A DNA stretch of 64,000 nucleotides from CAIXSC01 sp046349855 (GTDB lineage Bacteria; Planctomycetota; Planctomycetia; Pirellulales; Pirellulaceae). Below the pieces are notes generated by a model. That model did no database searches. It saw only the letters and a list, made by a program, of their open reading frames with translations, and was not told the origin of the DNA. Shown one piece after another: positions 49,550-57,144 of the stretch (positions within the stretch are counted from its first letter, which is position 1; each line of letters opens with the position of its first letter). The position numbers and the translations under genes are program-made. The stretch spans positions 23,210 through 87,209 of the forward strand of contig JAXMBM010000030.1 in NCBI GenBank assembly GCA_046349855.1. Reading direction: 5' to 3'.

Positions 49550-51402
49550 GCGACTCGATCTGGGATCCAGACATCACCACAACGCTGACTCAAGCCGCCG
49601 TGCCAGGCCACGCGCAGGTCGCCGTGGGCGGACAGACGGTCCGCGTTCCCACTCCCTTCCCCTCCCCGGCCGACTGGCGGGACCACTGGATCTACTTCCT
49701 GCTGGTCGATCGCTTCCACAATCCGGCCGCCCCCCCTCGCCAGCTGCCGTTCGACGGCGAACATGGCGTTTTTCAGGGGGGAACGCTGGAAGGGGTCCGC
49801 CAGCAGCTCGACTACCTGCGCGACCTGGGTGTGGGAGCGATCTGGCTGTCTCCCATCTTGAAGAACTGTGCGTACGAGGACAGCACCTACCACGGTTACG
49901 GCTTCCAGGACTTTCTCCGCGTCGATCCCCGATTCACGTCGGACCCGGCCGCCGCGCGGCTGAATCCGCGTCTGGCCGACGACGAATTGCGACGGCTGGT
50001 CGATGCGGCCCACGCGCGCGGCATCTACGTCATCTTCGACATCGTGCTGAACCACGTCGGCAATGTGTTTGCTTACGAGGGAAGTGGAGCCACCGCCGAG
50101 TTTCGTTCTCACCCTTACCCGATTCGGTGGCGAGACGAGGCGGGACAGCCGACTCTGGCTCAGCTCCCGACGACCCAAACACTCGCCGCCGATGCGGCCG
50201 TATGGCCCAGCGAATTGCAGCGGAACGAGCTCTTCCGTCGCCAGGGGAAGGGAGGCGAGGAGGGTGGCGATTTCGAATCGCTCAAGGAACTGGTGACCGA
50301 TTTCCGGGATCACTCGGAATTCGGCAACACGTTCCCTGTACGGCAGACGCTGATCCGGGCCTACCAGTATCTGATCGCCCGCTTCGACGTGGACGGGTTC
50401 CGTATCGATACGCTGAAGTACATCGAACCCGAGTTCGCGCGGCTCTTCGGCAATGCGATTCGCGAATACGCGCAGAGCATCGGCAAGCGAAACTTCTTCA
50501 CTTTTGGCGAAGTGTTCGACGGAGAGGAGAAGATTGCCGGGTTCATCGGGCGGAATGCGGGGGACGTGGATGAACCGGTGGGCGTCGACGCGGCGCTCGA
50601 CTTTCCGTTGTTCTTTACCCTGCCGAGCGTGGTCAAGGGCTTTGCGGCGCCGGTGGAAGTCGACCGCCTGTATCGGCGACGCAAGGAAGTTCAGCGAAAC
50701 CTGCTGACCACGCATGGCGAAGCTTCGGCTCACTTCGTCACGTTCCTCGATAACCACGACATGCGGGAAAGGCTTTATTTCCGCGATCCGACACAGCCGT
50801 CACGGTTCGATCCGCAGCTCACGCTCGCCGTCGCCTGCCTGTTCACGTTGCAGGGCATTCCCTGCCTGTATTACGGAACCGAACAGGGACTCCACGGGCG
50901 GGGCGGGCGCGATCTGGCGGTGCGGGAAGCGCTGTGGGGAAAACAGCCGCCCTTCGATCCTGCGCACCCCTTCTACCGCACGATCGCTCGACTCACCGCA
51001 CTGCGCAACGCGCAGCCGGCCCTGCGATACGGACGCCAGTACTTCCGGCCGCTCTCCGGCGACGGAGTGCATTTTGGCATCTCGCCGTTCCCCGCCGGTG
51101 TGCTCGCCTACTCGCGTATTCTCAACGACCAGGAAGTGCTGGTCGTGGCCAACACGCAGGTCGACCGGGAGTTCCGCGGTGAGGTGCTGGTCGATGCAAG
51201 CCTGCATCCGGCGGGAGCGGCGTGCGACCTCCTGTTCAGCAATCAATCGACTCCCACGCTCCCGACACCCGTCCAGCGCAAGAGTGCGGGGGCGGTCGAA
51301 ATCCACGAGTCGGGCGGCGGGCTGGGACACGGTCCGGCGAGTACCGTGGGAGTGGTGCTGCGACCGCTGGAAATCCAGCTCGTGAAAAAACGCCCCGCCT
51401 GA
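49546..51402 (+). CDS. GH13 alpha-amylase-family protein
   Basis: 618 aa from ATG 49546, which has AAGGAGG nine bases upstream; a longer frame back to 49000 overlaps the desaturase and is rejected. The four GH13 regions are present: DIVLNHVG (165-172), GFRIDTLKY with nucleophile Asp288, FTFGEVFD with acid Glu322, and FLDNHDM with Asp405. A C-terminal beta domain follows (about 490-618). There is no signal peptide, so it acts on cytoplasmic alpha-glucans such as glycogen, or on small maltosides. The exact specificity (hydrolase or transferase) is not determined. It is translationally coupled to the desaturase. Confidence 0.93.
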   Translation: MSDSIWDPDITTTLTQAAVPGHAQVAVGGQTVRVPTPFPSPADWRDHWIYFLLVDRFHNPAAPPRQLPFDGEHGVFQGGTLEGVRQQLDYLRDLGVGAIWLSPILKNCAYEDSTYHGYGFQDFLRVDPRFTSDPAAARLNPRLADDELRRLVDAAHARGIYVIFDIVLNHVGNVFAYEGSGATAEFRSHPYPIRWRDEAGQPTLAQLPTTQTLAADAAVWPSELQRNELFRRQGKGGEEGGDFESLKELVTDFRDHSEFGNTFPVRQTLIRAYQYLIARFDVDGFRIDTLKYIEPEFARLFGNAIREYAQSIGKRNFFTFGEVFDGEEKIAGFIGRNAGDVDEPVGVDAALDFPLFFTLPSVVKGFAAPVEVDRLYRRRKEVQRNLLTTHGEASAHFVTFLDNHDMRERLYFRDPTQPSRFDPQLTLAVACLFTLQGIPCLYYGTEQGLHGRGGRDLAVREALWGKQPPFDPAHPFYRTIARLTALRNAQPALRYGRQYFRPLSGDGVHFGISPFPAGVLAYSRILNDQEVLVVANTQVDREFRGEVLVDASLHPAGAACDLLFSNQSTPTLPTPVQRKSAGAVEIHESGGGLGHGPASTVGVVLRPLEIQLVKKRPA

Positions 51403-51427
51403 CCACCCGAGTTCGCCGGCAGCGTTC

Positions 51428-53044
51428 CTACTCGTCCTTGGCTCCCCCCAGGGTAATGGAGATTTTGTATTTCGACTGCAGGTGCGCGTGCGCGATGCTG
51501 GCGTGACCGTCCTTGGGATACCGTTTGCAGACCTGCTGGAACGTCTGGATGGCCGGTTCCTTCTGCCCTGCCTCTTCGCGCGTATAGCCGATCTGCAGCA
51601 GTGCCCAAGGCGCCGCATTGGCGTCCGCACCGACAATCTGGTTGTAAAGCAGAATGGCCTCGTTGTACTCCTTGAGCGCTCGATGGCAGGCGGCCATCTG
51701 GCGAAAGTTCTCAGGGAAATTGTCGCATTGCCGGTAGTGAGCGATCGCATCCTTGTACTGGCCCGCATCGCGATGGGTGGTCGCCAGTTCCCAGCGCCAT
51801 TTATTCTGATTGGTCGAATCCTCGGCAATCAGTTCGGCGTAGACGCCAACTGCTTCGGCATACTTTTTCGCCAGGCGGTAGGTCCAAGCCAGTTCCCCTT
51901 TCCACCGGACGGCCCGCGTCGCATCCTGGCCAATCAGCTGCCGGTAGGCGTCGACCGCCGCATCGAATTGATTCTGCTCACGGTAACTGGCAGCCACCTG
52001 CCCCAGCCCCTCGAAGCGGTCCTGATAGCGCCGGTACGTGGCCCGCGCTTCCTCGAACCTCGTCCGGGACTTGTAGAACTGAGCCAACCGTCCCAGAGCT
52101 TCGTCACTGACTCCCAGGCTTTTTTCGAGTTGCCCGAAGACCTCGACCACTTTGTCGTCCTGCTGAGCCAGAGCATGCAGGTCCGCCATGCCATAGCAAG
52201 TCTGCCGGTACGCCTGCTTCTCGGCATCGCTGGCGGGAGCGGCCGGCAACGTCGAGCGGAGATACGCGACCACTCGTTCCGCGGCCTGCTGTGCCTTGAC
52301 CTTGGAATCCGCGGCACCCGCCAATCGCGCGATCACATCCCGGCTGTACGCGTGCACCTGATTCGCCAGTTCCGCGGGCTGGCAGGTGGTGGCCAGCGCC
52401 TTGACCGCTTCGTCGACCGCCCCGGCTTCAAAGTCAACCACCGCCAGCTGTCGGGCCGCCTGGATACAGGGTCCCTGAGTGGGAGGCGTGCGGGTGACCT
52501 CGAACGCCAGCTTGCGCAACAATTGCAGCCGCGTCGCCTGATCTTTCTCGGCGGCCGCAATTTCCGCCAGATCGGCCAGCGAGTAGACGGCGGCCGACGA
52601 ACCAGCGTGATTCGCCACCACCGCCTTGTAGGCCGTCTTGGCCTTGGCAATCTGCCCCATCGCCTTGTAGGTCTGCCCCAGGTAGTAACCGGCAGCGCGG
52701 GCTTCCGGCGACTCCGGCCAGTAATCGAGTATCGACTGGAAACCTTCCTTGATCGCCGTGTTGTGTTTCTTGAGCTGCACCTGGGCGAGGCTCCATTTGA
52801 GCTGCGCATAGGCGGAGGCTTCGCTCTTTTCGTACAACGACAGGTACTTCTCGTATTCCGCAGCCGCCACCTTCCAGTCCTTGTCGCGGTAGTATTTCTC
52901 GGCAATCTGCAGCTGGTACCGCTCCGTTTCACGCAGCTTCTTCCAGCGATCCAGCGGCAGTTCATCCAGCGACTGCGCGCACAGTGCCCCTGCCATGCTC
53001 GCCAACAGAACTCCCAGCAGCAGTCTCACCATCAGACGACTCAT
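51428..53044 (-). CDS. exported tetratricopeptide-repeat protein
   Basis: 538 aa from ATG 53044 (MSRLMVRLLLG), with GGGAGG seven bases upstream. The signal peptide is LMVRLLLGVLLASMAGALCA. The mature part is almost entirely TPR helices, about a dozen units: AEKYYRDKDWKVAAAEYEKY, GYYLGQTYKAMGQIAKAKTA, VAASYREQNQFDAAVDAYRQ, ALLQIGYTREEAGQKEPAIQ. TPR arrays are protein-docking scaffolds. It is the last gene of the ExbB/ExbD operon, 162 bases after the DUF4159 gene, and may contact the giant TPR protein at the head of the operon. It is convergent with the amylase gene. Confidence 0.85.
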   Translation of the reverse strand: MSRLMVRLLLGVLLASMAGALCAQSLDELPLDRWKKLRETERYQLQIAEKYYRDKDWKVAAAEYEKYLSLYEKSEASAYAQLKWSLAQVQLKKHNTAIKEGFQSILDYWPESPEARAAGYYLGQTYKAMGQIAKAKTAYKAVVANHAGSSAAVYSLADLAEIAAAEKDQATRLQLLRKLAFEVTRTPPTQGPCIQAARQLAVVDFEAGAVDEAVKALATTCQPAELANQVHAYSRDVIARLAGAADSKVKAQQAAERVVAYLRSTLPAAPASDAEKQAYRQTCYGMADLHALAQQDDKVVEVFGQLEKSLGVSDEALGRLAQFYKSRTRFEEARATYRRYQDRFEGLGQVAASYREQNQFDAAVDAYRQLIGQDATRAVRWKGELAWTYRLAKKYAEAVGVYAELIAEDSTNQNKWRWELATTHRDAGQYKDAIAHYRQCDNFPENFRQMAACHRALKEYNEAILLYNQIVGADANAAPWALLQIGYTREEAGQKEPAIQTFQQVCKRYPKDGHASIAHAHLQSKYKISITLGGAKDE

Positions 53045-53206
53045 ATTGATCCTCCCTTGCCACATGTCGGTGGGCGGCGATGCCATGTTGGCGCCGGTGC
53101 CATGTCGGTGGCGGTACATGTCGGCTCCGCACGGACGCCACCGCGACCCGCCCTCCCCCACGCCGGCGTTCACCGCAGGCTGGTCCGGGAGGGCGAGTAA
53201 GCGCGT

Positions 53207-54694
53207 CTACTTCTCCTTGCCGGCCAGCCACCGTGCATGTTCGGCGTGGGCGTAAAACAGCACGTTCACCCCCAGCTGATAACAGGCCTCCCACACCTCG
53301 GCGCCCACTCCCGCATGGTCATCACACCAGGCGTCGCTGATATCCCCCGGGTGATAGTAGCAGATCCAGCGACCATCCTTGTACCAGCCTAAGGCCTCCC
53401 GACCACCGTGGGGTGCCACGATCGGCACCGCGGCCAACCGATACGGGATGGTGTGAATAGGGTCGTCCAGCGGAATGGGCACGGGACGCACGTCGGGCGC
53501 GACCTGGTTCATCAGCGCCAGGAACTGCTGGTGGAAGTGACCGCTGCCGCCATTACTGCCGAACAGCATGCCATGTTTTTCCAGCAGGTACTGCTGCAGT
53601 GTCTTGATCTCGCCGGCCGTCACGGAAATGCTCTTCTGGCCGGTCAGGAAGACGACCGGCGGAGCCTTGCCGGCAGGAAACGCCTTGAGATCGGCAATCG
53701 TCCGCGACTCGGTCTGCTCGGCGACCTTCTGTTGCGTGCGGACACCATACTCGACGAGCATGTTCAAATCAGCGCCGACGCCGAAATTCAGGTCCCAATC
53801 TCCTCCGGAGTACTCCAGGCGGATCAGCCGCACCTTGCCGCGGTTGGTGCCTCCCGCGAACCCCGCCCCCGTCCCTTCGCCATAACCGACCGTGTAGGCG
53901 TGCTCGGTAACTTCGTTCAGTTGCAGCTTGACTTCGTCGATGGGCGGAACTTCGAATTTGATCCCGCTGTACGGATTAACGACGAACTTCTTGCGGATCA
54001 CTTTCTGGATCCGCACGGTCTGGGCGAGCTGCTTGACCTGACCTCCCCCCGCGGGCAGCTCGTAAATCTCCTGGCAGCCTCGGGTCTGGCTGAGTAACAG
54101 CACCGTCAGTCCAAAAGCCAGCGAATACGCCAGCAGGACCGTCAGCGACTGATGCAGTTTGCGGCTTTGTCGCCCGTAATACCAGGCGGCCGAGTCGAGC
54201 GGATTCCAGACGCGACCATAACGCGCCGGGACACCTCGATCCTCCTCGACCAGCGGCTTCAGGGCTCGTTCCCCCGCCTCAGCTTCCAGCGCCGCTCGCC
54301 GGCGCTGTTGGTAATACGCCGAGGCCCGCTCCAGCCCCCAGACCACCCACGCCAGGCCGATGAAGAACAACAGAGCCAGACCGATTTGAAACGCGGCTCG
54401 GGACGACGCATCCCACGCCAGTTCGTCGGTGACGAACACCACCCAGTGCCAGGCGAAGACGTACGCCACCGAGGCGATCAGCAGCGACTGGCGGGGCTGC
54501 TCGCGCCGGATCCTCCACGCCCGCTGCAGCCACGGTGCGACCAGCAGCAGTACGGCGGTAAACCCGGTGGCCGGCACCCAGGGCGGCAGCGTCCGCACGG
54601 TCAACCAGACGAACCACAGCACGATCCAGGCCAGAGCGCAGACCGCCGTCGCCAGCGTGAGGGAGCGGAACCAGGGTGAAGATGGCGAATTCAT
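53207..54694 (-). CDS. membrane-anchored DUF4159 protein
   Basis: 495 aa. Four N-terminal hydrophobic segments (about residues 10-33, 38-55, 72-90, 102-121) are followed by a cytoplasmic-type linker rich in Arg/Glu, a fifth TM (about 186-204, LLAYSLAFGLTVLLLS) and a soluble C-terminal DUF4159 domain (about 285-495). The last contains VRLIRLEYSGGDWDLNFGVG, LNMLVEYGVRTQQK, PPVVFLTGQKSISVTAGEIK and YHPGDISDAWCDD. DUF4159 has a ThuA/glutamine-amidotransferase-like pattern; its activity is unknown. It starts 39 bases after the gene at 54734. Confidence 0.85.
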   Translation of the reverse strand: MNSPSSPWFRSLTLATAVCALAWIVLWFVWLTVRTLPPWVPATGFTAVLLLVAPWLQRAWRIRREQPRQSLLIASVAYVFAWHWVVFVTDELAWDASSRAAFQIGLALLFFIGLAWVVWGLERASAYYQQRRRAALEAEAGERALKPLVEEDRGVPARYGRVWNPLDSAAWYYGRQSRKLHQSLTVLLAYSLAFGLTVLLLSQTRGCQEIYELPAGGGQVKQLAQTVRIQKVIRKKFVVNPYSGIKFEVPPIDEVKLQLNEVTEHAYTVGYGEGTGAGFAGGTNRGKVRLIRLEYSGGDWDLNFGVGADLNMLVEYGVRTQQKVAEQTESRTIADLKAFPAGKAPPVVFLTGQKSISVTAGEIKTLQQYLLEKHGMLFGSNGGSGHFHQQFLALMNQVAPDVRPVPIPLDDPIHTIPYRLAAVPIVAPHGGREALGWYKDGRWICYYHPGDISDAWCDDHAGVGAEVWEACYQLGVNVLFYAHAEHARWLAGKEK

Positions 54695-54733
54695 GGGCCG
54701 GAGCGGTCGCCCGCCTTCCGCAGGTGGGCAGCG

Positions 54734-55207
54734 TTACTTGATTTTGTCGAGCAGACTATCGAGGTCCTTTTCACGTGGATTGTTCTTGGGATCCGCCGTC
54801 TTTGTTTCGGTGATTCCCATCGCTGCCGCGGCCTTTTCCAGATCGGCCGGCGCCCCGGACCCTGGCGCAGCCGACCGCGCACCCGCCGCCGCATCGGCCG
54901 GCGGCGCGGCGGTGGGAGCCGCTGTCGTCGCCGCCGGAGTCGTCGCGGCGGGCGCGGCCGCCGTTGCCGCGGGCGGAGTGGTCGACGGTTTCGACGAACC
55001 GCCATGTTTGCCGTACAGCAGATACGGCACCACGGTGAACGTCCCGATCAGGACCGCACAGGCCACACTGGCCTGCACGGTGGCGCGGATCAAGCCGCTT
55101 TCCGCCAGCGCTCCCAACATCTCCTGGGGCGACTTGCCACGCATCTGCTCGAGGAATTCTCGCAGTTCGCCGACCGTCGCCGCCCCGTGCTGTTTCAGTC
55201 CCGTCAT
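54734..55207 (-). CDS. single-TM protein with Ala/Pro/Thr-rich linker, unknown function
   Basis: 157 aa from ATG 55207. A cytoplasmic-looking helix (TVGELREFLEQMRGKSPQEM), one TM helix (about residues 42-64, VQASVACAVLIGTFTVVPYL), an Ala/Pro/Thr low-complexity linker (about 70-120) and a short charged C-terminus (PREKDLDSLLDKIK). The plan, an anchor plus extended linker plus tip, recalls the periplasm-spanning partners of ExbB/ExbD-type motors such as TonB and TolA, but no TonB or TolA C-terminal domain is present. It lies 38 bases after exbD. Confidence 0.75.
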   Translation of the reverse strand: MTGLKQHGAATVGELREFLEQMRGKSPQEMLGALAESGLIRATVQASVACAVLIGTFTVVPYLLYGKHGGSSKPSTTPPAATAAAPAATTPAATTAAPTAAPPADAAAGARSAAPGSGAPADLEKAAAAMGITETKTADPKNNPREKDLDSLLDKIK

Positions 55208-55245
55208 TGCCTGATTTCTCCTCGCCTCACTGCATTCGACACCCT

Positions 55246-55650
55246 CTAAGGCTGCCGTTCCTCCAGGATATGCACCAGGTCCCCTCCCGCCTCGCTGATC
55301 GCTTCGATCACCGGCTCAAACTGCAATGCCTGCGCCTCGCGATGAACCTTGAGCAGCACCGTGCGATCCCCCGCCGGCGCGTCGCCCAGCAATTCTTTAA
55401 CCCGCGGTGCCAGCTGGGAAAGCCCCAGCGGCTGACCGTTAAGATGCAGTTTGCTGTCGCTGTCGATCAGGACACTGACGCGACTGGCCCCCGCGTTTTC
55501 CACTTTGGCGGTCGATGCGGGAGTCCAGTTCAAATGACTGTCGTCCTGCGCCTTGGCCAGGATCACGAAGAAGATCAGCAGGTTGAATGCAATATCCCCC
55601 ATGGCCACCGCCGGTACATCCGCCTTGTGCTGCTTGCGGGCGATCTTCAT
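55246..55650 (-). CDS. ExbD/TolR-family protein, second copy
   Basis: 134 aa. One N-terminal TM helix (VAMGDIAFNLLIFFVILAKA) carries the conserved proton-pathway Asp19, and a C-terminal periplasmic domain follows (VSVLIDSDSKLHLNGQPLGL). ExbD/TolR with ExbB/TolQ forms a proton-driven motor in the cytoplasmic membrane. Its ATG overlaps the stop of the preceding exbD gene (ATGA at 55647-55650), so the two are translationally coupled and probably heteromeric. Confidence 0.9.
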   Translation of the reverse strand: MKIARKQHKADVPAVAMGDIAFNLLIFFVILAKAQDDSHLNWTPASTAKVENAGASRVSVLIDSDSKLHLNGQPLGLSQLAPRVKELLGDAPAGDRTVLLKVHREAQALQFEPVIEAISEAGGDLVHILEERQP

Positions 55651-56087
55651 GGCGCACCGCCTCCCACCTGCACGGTACGCTCTTCCTCCCGTTGAATGGT
55701 CACCGTCCCACCCGCTTCCTCCACGCGCCCCGTGATATCAATCCAGAACGCATACGGCGTATCGGGACGACTCTTCACCACCACGACTCGATCTTCCGGG
55801 CGCGGCTTGCCAGACAGCAAGCTCCGCAGACGGGCCGGCACTTCGCGCTGAGGCACGAGATCGCCATTGATCGAGACCGTCGTGCGCGTCAGGGTGACTT
55901 CCACGTTCTTGGCCTGCTGCTCCTGCTTGGCCTTCTCTTCGCTCCGCGGCAGCGTCTGCTTGCGACCGCTGTCCGGTTGCACCGAAGCGCACACGAGAAA
56001 GAAGACGATCAGATTGAACGCAATGTCCCCGGTCGCCACCGTTGGCGGCTCGACCAGCAGATTCTTATTGGATCGGCGGCAACGCAT
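55647..56087 (-). CDS. ExbD/TolR-family protein, first copy
   Basis: 146 aa. The single TM helix has the same GDIAFNLIVFFLV pattern as its neighbour, with Asp21. The periplasmic domain includes a charged coiled stretch (SEEKAKQEQQAKNVEVTL) and an ExbD-type fold (VSINGDLVPQREVPARLRSL, RVVVVKSRPDTPYAFWID). It starts 27 bases after exbB and overlaps the second exbD by four bases. Confidence 0.9.
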   Translation of the reverse strand: MRCRRSNKNLLVEPPTVATGDIAFNLIVFFLVCASVQPDSGRKQTLPRSEEKAKQEQQAKNVEVTLTRTTVSINGDLVPQREVPARLRSLLSGKPRPEDRVVVVKSRPDTPYAFWIDITGRVEEAGGTVTIQREEERTVQVGGGAP

Positions 56088-56114
56088 GCCGAATACTCCG
56101 CACCCACCGGCCCG

Positions 56115-57071
56115 TTAGCGGGACTCATTCTTCCGCAAGGCCATCTGCAGAGTCACCGCTTCGATCAGTTCGCTGGCCGACTCTTCCACCTCGAGCACAA
56201 AGCGGTTGATGACGCTGGTGAAGTAATTGAACGCCATGAAGGCCGGAATGCCGACGATCAGTCCCAGCACGGTCGTCAGCAGCGACACCTTGATCCCCGC
56301 CGCCGCCGATTCGACGATGTTCGTCTTGCCCATCTGAGCCACAATGTCGTCAAACGAGATCACCATCCCCTGCACCGTGCCCAGAAAGCCCAGCATCGGC
56401 GCGACGCTCGACACCGTCGCCAGAATCGGCAGGTGACGTTCGAGCGCCGCAACGATGTGCACGCTGTAGTCGTCCATCCCTTTGACGACCTGCTCTTCAA
56501 TCTTCGCCGGATCGTAATCCAGGCGGCGCAGCAGCAGAAACTTGCGCAGACCAGCCGACAGGATCGCCGGTACCGGCCCCTGCTCGGCATCGCACTTTTT
56601 CAGGGCCTCCTCGACCCGGTCGGCCTGCAGCAGCGCCTGCACTTCAGCCCGCAGCGCGGACGTGTCGGTGGTCAACATCTTCAGGCTGCGGTACCGCTCG
56701 ATCATCACACCGAACGCCACGATCCCCAGGATCAAAATGGGCCACATGAAGAACCCGCCCTCGAGCATGTACCCCAGGGCGCCGGAGTGAGCGATCTCGT
56801 CCAGCGTCGTCCACAGCCCGCCCGCGGGCGCGGCCGGCGCTGCCTCCGCCCCACTCGTCCCCGCCGGAGCCGGCGTCCCGGCAGCCCCCGGGGCCTGTGG
56901 AGCAGCCGGAGCCGCCGTCGAACCAGCCGCCGTTCCTGACGACGCATCCGGCCCCGCGGCCGCAGGCGTCCCGGACTGCTCGGCAGCGGCCGCAGCCGGT
57001 GCCGGAGTCCCCGGTTCCGCAGGCGGCACCTGCAGCGGCACCAACATCATCCACATCAGCCACGTACTCAT
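56115..57071 (-). CDS. ExbB/TolQ-family proton channel with Ala/Pro-rich N-terminal extension
   Basis: 318 aa. The N-terminus (MSTWLMWMMLVPLQVPPAEP) may be a signal sequence. About 70 residues of Ala/Pro/Gly/Thr-rich linker follow, then the MotA/TolQ/ExbB core: TM1 (about 105-125, GGFFMWPILILGIVAFGVMI), a cytoplasmic helical loop, TM2 and TM3 with the signature SVAPMLGFLGTVQGMVISFD and LLTTVLGLIVGIPAFMAFNY. With two ExbD proteins downstream it should form a pmf-driven motor. It starts 73 bases after the giant TPR gene. Confidence 0.92.
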   Translation of the reverse strand: MSTWLMWMMLVPLQVPPAEPGTPAPAAAAAEQSGTPAAAGPDASSGTAAGSTAAPAAPQAPGAAGTPAPAGTSGAEAAPAAPAGGLWTTLDEIAHSGALGYMLEGGFFMWPILILGIVAFGVMIERYRSLKMLTTDTSALRAEVQALLQADRVEEALKKCDAEQGPVPAILSAGLRKFLLLRRLDYDPAKIEEQVVKGMDDYSVHIVAALERHLPILATVSSVAPMLGFLGTVQGMVISFDDIVAQMGKTNIVESAAAGIKVSLLTTVLGLIVGIPAFMAFNYFTSVINRFVLEVEESASELIEAVTLQMALRKNESR

Positions 57072-57144
57072 GTTGCTTCATCCAAGTTGAGAATCACCTG
57101 CGTCTGTCTATCGTGGCGGACCGCCAAGCCGCCGTTGCGGCGTC

